Source of the DNA: Kaistella palustris DSM 21579
GTDB taxonomy: Bacteria > Bacteroidota > Bacteroidia > Flavobacteriales > Weeksellaceae
Reading direction: 5' to 3'
Assembly (NCBI RefSeq): GCF_000422265.1
Contig: NZ_AULL01000020.1
Location: forward strand, 1 to 64,000
Length of the DNA stretch: 64,000 nucleotides
The notes beneath the pieces were generated by a model. That model saw nothing but the letters and a program-made list of their open reading frames with translations. It made no database searches and had not been told where the DNA came from. Numbering within the stretch: position 1 is the first letter of the stretch; every line of letters begins with the position of its first letter. The translations under genes were made by a program, and so were the position numbers. Shown piece after piece: positions 1 to 7,655 of this stretch.

Positions 1-220
1 TATTATCCATATAAGCGTAAACCATTACCTTGAGCATCATCTTGGGATGAAAGCTGGGTTTGCCATCTTTACTATACTCCTCAATGAGCAGTCTCAGATC
101 AAGTTGCTCAATAACCCCATTAACGATGCGAACAGGATGACTTTCCGGAATCAATTCCTCGATTGAGGGCGGGAATAACCAGTTTTGTTGTTGATTATAA
201 TCTTTAAATTTAATATTCAT
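1..220 (-). CDS. IS1182-type transposase, N-terminal part (cut by window edge)
   Basis: Reading the minus strand from the ATG at 220 gives about 73 residues beginning MNIKFKDYNQQQNW, then IEELIPESHPVRIVN and HPKMMLKVMVYAYMDN. This is the usual N-terminus of IS1182-family (DUF772-containing) transposases, which start with a short Gln-rich stretch, an LPxxLEELIPExHPVR-like motif and a YHPKMLLKVLVYAY-like motif. The frame is open to position 1, so the rest of the gene lies outside the window and I cannot tell whether it is intact. No terminal inverted repeat could be assigned on the visible side; the AT-rich stretch 221-290 should hold the promoter and the element end. Confidence 0.85.
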   Translation of the reverse strand, partial: MNIKFKDYNQQQNWLFPPSIEELIPESHPVRIVNGVIEQLDLRLLIEEYSKDGKPSFHPKMMLKVMVYAYMDN

Positions 221-290
221 ATCATTGATTATCAATACTTAAAGATACAAAACAACTATAAAATAGACAATACTTTGCAAAAAAAATCAC

Positions 291-317
291 AAAAAAACCG
301 CCTCAGTTTTGAGACGG
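291..317 (-). terminator. Rho-independent terminator of the small zinc-finger gene
   Basis: An 8-bp stem (298-305 with 310-317, one G-U pair) and a 4-nt loop is followed on the minus strand by a run of seven T. It lies 34 nt past the stop of the minus-strand gene ending at 351 and separates it from the transposase. Confidence 0.8.
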
Positions 318-350
318 CTTCTAAATATTTGAAATGAGCGTACAAGGTTT

Positions 351-602
351 CTATAGAGCAACTGCATGTTTTCCTTTGTTACTTCCGTCAGGATGGCGGT
401 GGCAGGAATTTGCAACTAAATTCGAAATGGTGGAAGCAGAATTGCCACAGTATTTACAGCTGTATTTGCTTTTCTCACTTCCTTCGTAAAGTTTATGTTT
501 TCCTTTGTTTGACCCGTTTGGGTGGCGATGACAAGAGTTTGCAGTTAAGTTGGCAATGCTTGATGCTTTTGTTCCGCAGTATTCACAGTAAAAATTTGAC
601 AT
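351..602 (-). CDS. Small protein with two copies of a CxxC...CHxH zinc-finger-like module
   Basis: The 83-residue product is an internal duplication. Copy one has C6, C9, C24, H25, H27 and H36; copy two has C49, C52, C67, H68, H70 and H79, exactly 43 residues later. Both contain NSCHRHPxGSNKGKH. The CxxC plus Cys/His pattern strongly suggests one metal ion per copy, probably zinc, which is inference. I recall similar CHRHPxGxxKGKH small proteins in other Bacteroidota but know no function. The gene has its own terminator and sits between a transposase and an unknown membrane-protein pair, so it may be accessory. There is no signal peptide or membrane segment; nucleic-acid binding is possible but unproven. 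Confidence 0.75.
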   Translation of the reverse strand: MSNFYCEYCGTKASSIANLTANSCHRHPNGSNKGKHKLYEGSEKSKYSCKYCGNSASTISNLVANSCHRHPDGSNKGKHAVAL

Positions 603-649
603 AATAACTATTTTGATTAATTAGTACAGAACCGCTACAGCCTTCCTAC

Positions 650-1807
650 TTAGAATTCTAAAAACTTTTGTGACAACATGCGATATCTTTTCTCTGAAAC
701 TCTTATTTTGCTGTTTAACTGATATTTCGGTATAGATATCCATAAATAGCCTAAGATTACAAAAGATAGCAGACCGAACCAGTAATAAGAATAATGGGTT
801 TCAACAATGGAAGCGTCTTTAATTATTAAGTTTTTAACTCCACTAAAACCTTTGCTAACGAGTTGGATAATAGAAAGCGCAATCGCACCTATAATTGAAA
901 CAATAACTAACGTAGGTTTGTATATACTGCTTCTCATTTTAGCGTGATCTTCAAGGTGTTTCGTTTTAAGAGTTATCAGGTTTCCACTGTACCTGTCTAT
1001 AATATCAGACATTAAATTTGACTTTCCAATGATGTAAAAATATTTGTCGAGTTTATTTATAATACCATCGATAGTTAAAATAAAATTTTCCTTATCTCTC
1101 TTATTTTTCGCTGCAGCAAAAGCCCAGTCTACAGCTTTGTCCCAAAGACCATCCTGCTTAGTAATCTTTTCTATAAAGTCTGCCGCAACTAGAGCAACGA
1201 AAATAACGGCCGCTGCTGTTGCTATTGGCGCAATGAATCCGGCAGTAACGGATGTTCCTGTCATAGTAGTTGTAGCTCCAGCGAATTTCCTAGGCAAGTC
1301 ACCCATCTGGACCCCCGACTTGCCGTTTTCGCAAATCTTTTCCGTAACATGATCACCAAGTTTGCCGCCAAGCTTTTTAATATTTTCTTCGGCTAATTTA
1401 ATAACGGTTGCCGAAGATTTCAGCAGTTCCCGGGTTGCATCTTTTAAAACTTCCTTACCCGCCTCTCTATTTTTTGTAATCGAATATTCCAGTTTAGCAT
1501 TTGCAAAAAAAATATAATTATGAATCATTAACTGTGATAATTCTCTCATCCTAGTCCTTTCATCTTCACTTTCAGCAGATTTTAGAGAAAGATCTAAATT
1601 TTTAAAAAGCAGATCAAACGTACTGTTTGTAAGATCAGGGGAACTCACATATCTAATCACTTGAAGTTGAGCACTTAGTGCATTTGAGACTGAACTAGAT
1701 GCGTTGTCCTGAAGACTTTCTAAGTAATTATTCATTTCATCAACAGTTTTTATTTCTAATACTTGCTGATTTGTGTTTTCTTGAATTTCAGTAGAAATAT
1801 TTTCCAT
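650..1807 (-). CDS. Unknown membrane protein, 385 aa
   Basis: I do not recognise the family. Residues 1-170 are polar and mainly helical with heptad-like stretches. A Gly/Ala-rich hydrophobic segment lies at about 187-212, and two further predicted membrane helices at about 299-317 and 342-360, followed by a short basic tail. The region between the first and second hydrophobic segments (213-295) is charged and helical. The ATG lies one nucleotide after the stop of the 49-aa gene upstream, so the two are almost surely co-transcribed and translationally coupled. Base composition is more AT-rich than the housekeeping genes to the right, and a transposase is close by, which fits acquisition by transfer. 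A role in membrane stress, defence or toxin/immunity cannot be judged from sequence. Confidence 0.75.
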   Translation of the reverse strand: MENISTEIQENTNQQVLEIKTVDEMNNYLESLQDNASSSVSNALSAQLQVIRYVSSPDLTNSTFDLLFKNLDLSLKSAESEDERTRMRELSQLMIHNYIFFANAKLEYSITKNREAGKEVLKDATRELLKSSATVIKLAEENIKKLGGKLGDHVTEKICENGKSGVQMGDLPRKFAGATTTMTGTSVTAGFIAPIATAAAVIFVALVAADFIEKITKQDGLWDKAVDWAFAAAKNKRDKENFILTIDGIINKLDKYFYIIGKSNLMSDIIDRYSGNLITLKTKHLEDHAKMRSSIYKPTLVIVSIIGAIALSIIQLVSKGFSGVKNLIIKDASIVETHYSYYWFGLLSFVILGYLWISIPKYQLNSKIRVSEKRYRMLSQKFLEF

Positions 1808-1808
1808 A

Positions 1809-1958
1809 TTATTTTAACTTCTTGTTTCCTTTGATTTCGCCGCTGCCATTTTTCTCGGCCCACTCTTTAGCTATCTCGCTCCCTTTCTGTAAAATAATTG
1901 GTAAGGCTACTACTAGTAATTTCTTACCAATACTTAAGAGTTTGTTTTCATTTGCCAT
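1809..1958 (-). CDS. Small hydrophobic/amphipathic protein, 49 aa
   Basis: The minus strand from the ATG at 1958 encodes 49 residues: a short polar start, a hydrophobic stretch GKKLLVVALPIILQKG, an acidic/aromatic helix (EIAKEWAEK) and a Lys-rich tail. The stop (1811-1809) is followed after one base by the ATG of the 385-aa membrane protein, so this is the first gene of a two-gene unit. The hydrophobic core of about 12-15 residues is short for a full membrane span, so it could be peripheral, a half-helix insert or a subunit of the partner. The start is supported by an A/T-rich leader and the tight coupling. No homologue is recognised. Confidence 0.6.
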   Translation of the reverse strand: MANENKLLSIGKKLLVVALPIILQKGSEIAKEWAEKNGSGEIKGNKKLK

Positions 1959-2072
1959 AGTTCAATTTTTACTCGGTTTATAAACAAATTTATTCCAGTC
2001 ATATGACAAACTGCGTCTTTTAAACAGGATAATTTTATTTCTTATTAGCTCATAAATTTATGTTAATTTAAC

Positions 2073-2099
2073 ACACCATTTGGTGTACAATCCTGTACA
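2073..2099. promoter_or_regulatory. Candidate operator: inverted repeat plus two TGTACA palindromes
   Basis: In the divergent region between the minus-strand membrane pair and the plus-strand gene at 2143 there is ACACCA-TT-TGGTGT (2073-2086) overlapping TGTACA (2084-2089), and a second TGTACA at 2094-2099, exactly 10 bp (one helical turn) later. The cluster ends about 20 bp upstream of the -7 box at 2119. Such spacing suits a dimeric regulator; this is inference from symmetry only. Confidence 0.4.
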
Positions 2100-2118
2100 A
2101 AATCTACAAACCAATACT

Positions 2119-2126
2119 TATATTTG
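2119..2126 (+). promoter_or_regulatory. Bacteroidota -7 promoter box, TATATTTG
   Basis: A perfect match to the Bacteroidota TAnnTTTG box, 16 nt before the ATG at 2143. It makes the in-frame ATG at 2080 unlikely as a start, because that codon would lie upstream of the transcription start. Confidence 0.65.
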
Positions 2127-2142
2127 TATTTCATTAAAAGAA

Positions 2143-3366
2143 ATGAATAGAGAAGTCCATATTTTAGCGCATCTCAAAAAAAGAGTCGGTACGCAATTCG
2201 GCAAGCAGATCAGCAATTCGACAGACTGTGATAAACTGGCAGCGGTTTTGGCACAAAAACTCAGTGTAAACATAAGTTCCCAAACGCTTCGCCGCTTTTT
2301 TGGGTTGATCAAATCGCACTCTAAATCGAGCCATTTTACGCTTGATAATTTGTCCAAATTTTGTGGCTTCCAGGATTTTAAAGCTTTCAGCCGTTCTTAC
2401 AGTAATACGGAACTCGAACTTTTCTTCTCAAACAAAACAATTAATGATCATGATTACTGGGAGAAAAGCGAACAGCTTTGCCGGCAGATTACAGATTCCC
2501 CGGAATTGTTGGTAAGTACTCATCTTCGGTTGATGGCTTTTCCTCAGGCAAGAAAATATTTTATGGAGCATCATCCCTTGCGGGATATGATCGGTACGGT
2601 TTATTCCCAATATTTTTCTGCCTACCTGAAATTTAATACCGGCAGCGAGGCCAAGATCTTTGCCTATGGTTTTCTTTTTCAGAGTGCTTTCCTTCTGCAG
2701 AATGCAGAACTGATGGAGTTGTATTATAATAAAGTAAAAGATACCGATCTCCACGCAGAAGTTCATGTCATTCCCGCAGGTTTGAAATTTGGCGTACAAT
2801 TGCTTTATGCCGATTTTATTGGTAACGAATTTCTTTTTCGAAAGTATTTTGCCGAAATGAAGAGGATGCGATTACATTATATAGCAGCCTCAGAAAAATC
2901 GGTCTGCAGTTTTGAGTATACCGTTTTAGAGTCTTTGATATTTACCAAAAGGACCACCGAAATGAAATATCTGATTGAAAACAATACCTTCCAGAAAAAC
3001 AGTGACGAAGATTTTATTCCTTCCCAAAGAATGCATACACATAATGAAGTCTGGAAAATCCTTTGTGCAGCAGCGTATGAGAAAATGGGTGATAAAGAAA
3101 ATACCGCGAAGTATTTAGATAATGTTGATCCAGATCGTTTAGAAATCGGCTGGGCAAAATATTATTCGATCATTTATTATTTCATTCAGCTGAAAACTGA
3201 CAACTGCAATCAGCAGCTCACTATTATTTCAAAACTGAAAACCCTGATCGATGAAACCTACTTCAGTTATTTCCAGACTTTACTCGATGATCACCTTAAA
3301 AAATTTAACAGAGAGGAAAAGGAAACTGAACGGTCTGGGGATTATCGACGGGTTTTAGTAAGTTGA
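2143..3366 (+). CDS. Unknown 407-aa protein with HTH-like N-terminus
   Basis: Starting at the ATG downstream of the promoter box, the protein has 407 residues. The first ~90 contain a helix-rich segment (LAAVLAQKL..ISSQTLRRFFGL, about residues 31-56) of the kind seen in Bacteroidota proteins with an N-terminal DNA-binding-like region; the rest is all-helical and may be TPR-like (aromatic residues spaced through paired helices). There is no signal peptide or membrane segment. It is divergent from the 49/385-aa membrane pair and could regulate it through the palindromes at 2073-2099, but that is a guess. The in-frame upstream ATG at 2080 was not chosen because it precedes the promoter. Confidence 0.7.
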   Translation: MNREVHILAHLKKRVGTQFGKQISNSTDCDKLAAVLAQKLSVNISSQTLRRFFGLIKSHSKSSHFTLDNLSKFCGFQDFKAFSRSYSNTELELFFSNKTINDHDYWEKSEQLCRQITDSPELLVSTHLRLMAFPQARKYFMEHHPLRDMIGTVYSQYFSAYLKFNTGSEAKIFAYGFLFQSAFLLQNAELMELYYNKVKDTDLHAEVHVIPAGLKFGVQLLYADFIGNEFLFRKYFAEMKRMRLHYIAASEKSVCSFEYTVLESLIFTKRTTEMKYLIENNTFQKNSDEDFIPSQRMHTHNEVWKILCAAAYEKMGDKENTAKYLDNVDPDRLEIGWAKYYSIIYYFIQLKTDNCNQQLTIISKLKTLIDETYFSYFQTLLDDHLKKFNREEKETERSGDYRRVLVS

Positions 3367-3520
3367 TCCCGTAATGATTTACGGTGCTCTGCTGCTTTGT
3401 CATTCTTTTAAGCAGATAGTTGAAAATCGAGAAGGGAATCATCGTGAATTTTTTGGCCAAACCGCTTCTTTGAAATTAACCGCATTTTAGGTATATTTAT
3501 CTGAAAATACAATTTCCTTC

Positions 3521-4030
3521 ATGCAAAAACCGCTCTTCCTTCTTCTTTTTATATTCCTCGGGAATGATTTTATTCCGGCCTCTTTTCAATCTTATTCACA
3601 GGTAAGTCAGTTGGTCCTGAAAGCAAAAGTGATCGGCATCAAAGACGGCGACACTGTCGAAGTCCTTTATTATCAGCTGCCGATTGTGGTTCGCCTCGAA
3701 CATATCGATGCACCTGAGAAGAAACAGCCCTTCGGAATGGTTTCCAAACAGAAACTTTCGGACCTCTGTTTTGGAAAAGAGGTCACACTCATCAGCACCG
3801 GAAAAAAAGGGAATTATGACGCGCGCGGCAGACTGATTGCGGAAATTATACTGAATGATAAAACAAACATCAACAAAGAAATGGTGAAATCCGGCCTCGC
3901 CTGGCATTATAAAAAATATTCGTCAAGTCTGGAATACGCCCGGCTGGAAGATGCTGCACGCAGAAATAAAATTGGTCTTTGGCGGGATAAGCACTGGGTT
4001 GCTCCGTGGGACTTTCGCAGAGCCAAATAA
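3521..4030 (+). CDS. Secreted thermonuclease-family (SNase-like) nuclease
   Basis: A 169-aa protein with an N-terminal hydrophobic signal peptide (about residues 1-20) followed by a staphylococcal-nuclease OB fold. Visible family landmarks are DGDTVEV, VRLEHIDAPE (the Arg and the metal/catalytic Asp and Glu) and DARGRLIAEI (the second catalytic Arg in a GR context), ending with the usual IGLWRDKHWVAPWDFR. Members cleave DNA or RNA phosphodiesters in a Ca2+-dependent way and act outside the cytoplasm. It stands alone between the unknown gene at 2143 and a convergent cyanophycinase only 33 bp away. Confidence 0.9.
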   Translation: MQKPLFLLLFIFLGNDFIPASFQSYSQVSQLVLKAKVIGIKDGDTVEVLYYQLPIVVRLEHIDAPEKKQPFGMVSKQKLSDLCFGKEVTLISTGKKGNYDARGRLIAEIILNDKTNINKEMVKSGLAWHYKKYSSSLEYARLEDAARRNKIGLWRDKHWVAPWDFRRAK

Positions 4031-4063
4031 TCTTTACCAGGATTTCAATAATACGTTCGGCCG

Positions 4064-4912
4064 TCAGTCGTTGACTCTTTCTTCGCGCGGCGTGATGATA
4101 TTCAGTTTCCGCTTTTCGAGGTCATATACATCGGTTTTACTCATTACATGCAGCGTGAGATCTGAAATGGAAAGTGGCGCGCCCTCGTGAATGTCGAGCA
4201 GGTTGCTGTTGGATATCGTTAGACCGTCAATAATAATAGCCATGCCCGGCCCAACTGCTTCCATCTTTTTATTGGAAATTAGCAACGCTGTATTTTCGTC
4301 CAGACCCACACCAAGCACGTTTGGATTGGTGACTACAATTTCGAACAACCGGCCGATGCGGCCGCGCGCTATGAAATGGGTGTCAAATATAATATTGCTC
4401 AGTAGCCTCAGACCTGTTGTGGTGACAACTTCTCCCTTGTAGGCAGCTTTGTCGCTGTTGCCGTCCACGATCATGCTTTCGGACGCAGCCGCCGCTCCGG
4501 CGGAGGTTCCCGCGTAAATAAAGTGGCTTTTCTGCAGGCGCTCATGAAGCAGATTATGGAACTGAGTTCCGCCCAAAATCGAGGTTAAGCGCAATTGCGT
4601 ACCACCGGAGAAGAATACGGCATCAGCCTTTTTTAGTCTTTCGAGTTGTTCGGGTGCATCGGCTTCGTTACGGTGAGCGATCGGTAATACGCCAACATTT
4701 TTTGCTCCGAGATTTTTAAAGACTTCTATATATTCGGGCCCGACCTCTTCAGGAACGGTCGAAGCCGTGGTTACGATTTCTATCCGGGATCTTTTTTTCA
4801 GGCGGCACTCCTCAATAAAACGAGAGAGAATGGTCGCCGATGAACTGTCCGAATCGTTGAAGTTATTGCCTTTACTTTCGGCACCGCCGATAATCAATAA
4901 TTTGCCTTTCAT
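4064..4912 (-). CDS. cphB: Cyanophycinase (peptidase family S51)
   Basis: The 282-aa protein (ATG at 4912; a GTG lies one codon earlier) has the S51 layout: LLIIGGAE at the N-terminus, FFSGGTQLRL in the middle, and the nucleophile Ser in AGTSAGA (about residue 137), followed by GLGLD-like VGLDENTA. Cyanophycinase hydrolyses the Asp-Arg storage polymer cyanophycin to dipeptides in the cytoplasm. No cyanophycin synthetase (cphA) or isoaspartyl dipeptidase lies in the window, although these are often neighbours, so it is an orphan here. A related S51 dipeptidase role is an alternative, but the length and motifs favour cyanophycinase. Confidence 0.85.
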   Translation of the reverse strand: MKGKLLIIGGAESKGNNFNDSDSSSATILSRFIEECRLKKRSRIEIVTTASTVPEEVGPEYIEVFKNLGAKNVGVLPIAHRNEADAPEQLERLKKADAVFFSGGTQLRLTSILGGTQFHNLLHERLQKSHFIYAGTSAGAAAASESMIVDGNSDKAAYKGEVVTTTGLRLLSNIIFDTHFIARGRIGRLFEIVVTNPNVLGVGLDENTALLISNKKMEAVGPGMAIIIDGLTISNSNLLDIHEGAPLSISDLTLHVMSKTDVYDLEKRKLNIITPREERVND

Positions 4913-5297
4913 CACGCATGATTTTTTTTTATGCTTAAAATGGTGTTATGAAAATTAGATAATCCACAGTTTTAGCTAATTGTAATCGTAATCCAAAGGA
5001 TCCTGATTATTACCGTAGTGCGGCCATTTCACTGTTGTTTGTAAAAATCGATATCAATTAATTTGCCGAACTGAAAACCATTCGGAATAAATTAAGGTTT
5101 TTGACAAGGCGGGCTGAAAGTATAAAAAATCAGCTGATCTTTTCGCTGCCGTTTATTTTACTAATGCAAATGTGAAATTTGGTGCGGAAGTGCACAAAGA
5201 TCCCGGCAAAAGTCTCCGCCGATTTTAAAAGGAAAAAAAATCTTATTTGGTATAAAAACAGACAGGGTAAATTAAAAAATAACCTGGCAGACTCTGT
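4913..5297. other. Intergenic stretch, no gene seen
   Basis: About 385 bp between the starts of the cyanophycinase gene and the end of ribBA. No frame longer than a few tens of codons has protein-like composition, no clear terminator hairpin was found for ribBA, and no TAnnTTTG box was found for the cyanophycinase gene. Confidence 0.5.
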
Positions 5298-6419
5298 TTA
5301 AAGCTGCACCATTTCCGTCACTTCTACATCATAGCCGCCCACCACAGGTTTCTGGTTAACGTTTTGGGTAATAACGCGGAATTTATTGATGCCCAGATTC
5401 TTTAGGATTTGCGTGCCGATGCCATAATCGCGGAAATTGGAAGCCAACGTTGGCCGGCGCTCCTGACCATCCTGAAAATCCAGGAACTGCTGAAGTTTGC
5501 GCATGGTATTTTCGGAATTGGAAACGTTATTAATGAAGATGATTGCGCCCTTACCTTCCGCGTTTACCATGGATGTTACTTTTTCCAGCAAAGGTTTCTC
5601 GCCGGAGTTCAGCCTGCTCAGCACATCAAAATAGGAATTGGATGCCTGCACGCGTACAAGTACAGGTTCGTTTTCGGACCAGTGTCCTTTGGTTAACGCG
5701 AAATGGATCTGATCGGTGCTGGTCTCTTTAAAGGCATAAAAATCGAAGTCACCGTAAAAAGTCTTTACTTTTCTTTCTTCCAGTCTTTCGATCAGATCAC
5801 CTTTTCTCAGCTGATACTGAATCAGGTCTTCTATGGAGACAATTTTCAGGTCATGCCTTTTTGCGAGCTGCACAAGCTCAGGCAATCTTGCCATCGACCC
5901 GTCATCATTCATGATCTCGCAAATCACGCCACCTTCTTTCAGACCGGCAAGTTTTGTGAGGTCAATTGCGGCTTCAGTATGGCCGGCGCGTTTAAGGACA
6001 CCTCCTTTTTTCGCACGAAGCGGAAAAATATGTCCGGGCCGCATAAAATCCGCAGGTTTTGTTTTTTCATCCATCAATGCGAGAATAGTCTTGCTTCTGT
6101 CACTTGCCGATATTCCGGTGGATACATCAGGGCCGAGCAGATCGACAGAAACGGTAAAAGCAGTTTCTTTTGGATCACTGCTGCGCGTGACCATAATATC
6201 CAGGCCAAGCTCATCACAGCGTTTTTCGGGAAGCGGCGTGCAGATCAGTCCGCGCCCGTAAATCGTCATAAAGTTTATTATTTCAGGCGTCGTCAGTTCC
6301 GCGGCGGAGAGGAAATCGCCTTCATTTTCGCGGTTTTCATCATCAACAACGATGATTATTTTCCCGTTTTTTAAATCCTCAATCGCTTCCGGAATCGTGT
6401 TTAACTGAATATCTGACAT
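5298..6419 (-). CDS. ribB: 3,4-dihydroxy-2-butanone-4-phosphate synthase with degenerate GTP cyclohydrolase II domain (RibBA-type)
   Basis: A 373-aa two-domain riboflavin enzyme. Residues ~1-205 are a complete DHBP synthase: DDENRENEGD, a long substrate loop, RPGHIFPLRA and RAGHTEA, so it should convert ribulose 5-phosphate to DHBP. Residues ~210-373 align with GTP cyclohydrolase II but lack the Zn-binding Cys triad (the expected GDVFGSLRCDCG region reads ASNSYFDVLSRLNSG) and the EGRGIGL motif; FRDYGIGTQIL is retained. The second activity is therefore probably lost, and the cell would need a separate RibA. A TATCTTTG box with a TTG 20 bp upstream (6438-6468) is its promoter. Confidence 0.93.
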   Translation of the reverse strand: MSDIQLNTIPEAIEDLKNGKIIIVVDDENRENEGDFLSAAELTTPEIINFMTIYGRGLICTPLPEKRCDELGLDIMVTRSSDPKETAFTVSVDLLGPDVSTGISASDRSKTILALMDEKTKPADFMRPGHIFPLRAKKGGVLKRAGHTEAAIDLTKLAGLKEGGVICEIMNDDGSMARLPELVQLAKRHDLKIVSIEDLIQYQLRKGDLIERLEERKVKTFYGDFDFYAFKETSTDQIHFALTKGHWSENEPVLVRVQASNSYFDVLSRLNSGEKPLLEKVTSMVNAEGKGAIIFINNVSNSENTMRKLQQFLDFQDGQERRPTLASNFRDYGIGTQILKNLGINKFRVITQNVNQKPVVGGYDVEVTEMVQL

Positions 6420-6437
6420 TGTACTTTAAGATTTTTG

Positions 6438-6468
6438 CAAAGATACTCCGATTTGCCGCAACCGACAA
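6438..6468 (-). promoter_or_regulatory. Promoter of ribBA
   Basis: On the minus strand, TATCTTTG (6445-6438) preceded by TTG (6468-6466) with 20 nt between. This is a near-ideal Bacteroidota TTG-N20-TAnnTTTG arrangement, 18 nt upstream of the ATG at 6419. Confidence 0.65.
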
Positions 6469-6488
6469 TTATTTGTCCGGCTCTTATC

Positions 6489-7511
6489 TTACGAAACTTT
6501 TTGGGTGTTATTTGACATCAGTACTTCTGAGGCTGCCCGGAAAATGCGATAAGATTCTACACGCGCATGGTGTTCATAGATATGCGAGGTGATCATCATT
6601 TCATCGACCTGGAAAAGGTTCTGGAACTGCTTCATCTGCTCAGTGACCGAGTTTATACTGCCAATGAAACTGTACCGTAACATATTCATAACGTGGGCTT
6701 TTTCCATCGGGTTCCAGATTTCATCCATATCATCTACCGGTTTTGCGTATGGTTTTCTGTCATTTCTGATGATGTTGATGAAAGCCTGGTAAAGTGTAGT
6801 TGAAAGTTTTTTCGCTTCGGCGTCCGACTCCGCGGCGATCCCGTTTACGCAGGCTATTACGTACGGTTTCGGGAATCTTGCACTTGGCCGGTAATTTTCA
6901 CGGTAAAGTTCAAATGCAATGGCCATCATTTCCGGGGCGAAGTGTCCGGCAAATGCGTAGGGTAATCCGAACTCTGCAGCTAGCCACGCACTGTCGGTAC
7001 TCGAGCCCAACACATAAATCGGTATATCACAGCCTTCGCCCGGGATTGCACGCACAGCACTGGAAGCATTCTCGCTGGAGAAGTACTGTTGCAGCTCGGC
7101 GATCTGTTTCGGGAAGTGTTGGTTGATGTTTAATGGATTTCTGCCCAGTGCTTTTGCAGTAAGACCGTCGGTTCCGGGGGCGCGACCAACGCCAAGGTCA
7201 ATCCGACCCGGAAAGAGACTGTCCAAAGTCCCGAACTGTTCAGCGATCACCAGCGAACTGTGATTGGGCAGCATAATTCCGCCGGAACCAACGCGGATTT
7301 TTTCGGTGCCGTTGGCGATAAATCCGATAAGGACAGATGTAGCAGAACTTGCAATACTCGCCATGTTGTGATGTTCTGCGAGCCAAAATCTTTTATAGCC
7401 TAATTTTTCGGTGGCACGGGCGAGATCCAGACTGTCGTTGAAAGTATCGTGAATGGTTTTGTCTTGTTTTACGGGTGCCAGATCCAGCACCGAAAGGTCA
7501 AATTTTTTCAT
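6489..7511 (-). CDS. Luciferase-like (LLM class) flavin-dependent oxidoreductase
   Basis: From the ATG at 7511 the product is 340 aa starting MKKFDLSVLDLAPV; the frame continues upstream but only this start matches the family N-terminus. Family features are RFWLAEHHN near residue 45, SATSVLIGFIANGTEKIRVGSGGIMLPNHSSLVIAEQFGTLDSLFPGRIDLGVGRAPGTD in scattered blocks, and a C-terminal VDEMMITSHIYEH. It is a TIM-barrel F/FMN-using enzyme of the bacterial-luciferase superfamily (YwcH/MsnO8-like); substrate unknown. It follows ribBA by 69 bp on the same strand in reverse order (upstream of ribBA), so a link with flavin supply is possible but not shown. Confidence 0.9.
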   Translation of the reverse strand: MKKFDLSVLDLAPVKQDKTIHDTFNDSLDLARATEKLGYKRFWLAEHHNMASIASSATSVLIGFIANGTEKIRVGSGGIMLPNHSSLVIAEQFGTLDSLFPGRIDLGVGRAPGTDGLTAKALGRNPLNINQHFPKQIAELQQYFSSENASSAVRAIPGEGCDIPIYVLGSSTDSAWLAAEFGLPYAFAGHFAPEMMAIAFELYRENYRPSARFPKPYVIACVNGIAAESDAEAKKLSTTLYQAFINIIRNDRKPYAKPVDDMDEIWNPMEKAHVMNMLRYSFIGSINSVTEQMKQFQNLFQVDEMMITSHIYEHHARVESYRIFRAASEVLMSNNTQKVS

Positions 7512-7655
7512 AATTATAATATAAGGAATCAGAATTAAACTTTTAAAGGTTATCTCTTTTAAAATACATTGGAATGAAACCTGCAGAAAGTTCTGATCAT
7601 ATTTCAAACTGGTAAGCAAAATTTATGCAAATTTGCCTCAGCTGAAAATTTAAGA

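Noticed and set aside
410..604. Plus-strand frame of 64 codons opposite the zinc-finger-like gene
   Set aside because: Antisense shadow of the duplicated Cys/His gene, which has its own terminator.
5703..6374. Long open frame (about 220 codons) on the plus strand inside ribBA
   Set aside because: It is the antisense shadow of the strongly conserved ribBA; its composition is Phe/Cys/His-rich and unlike any family.
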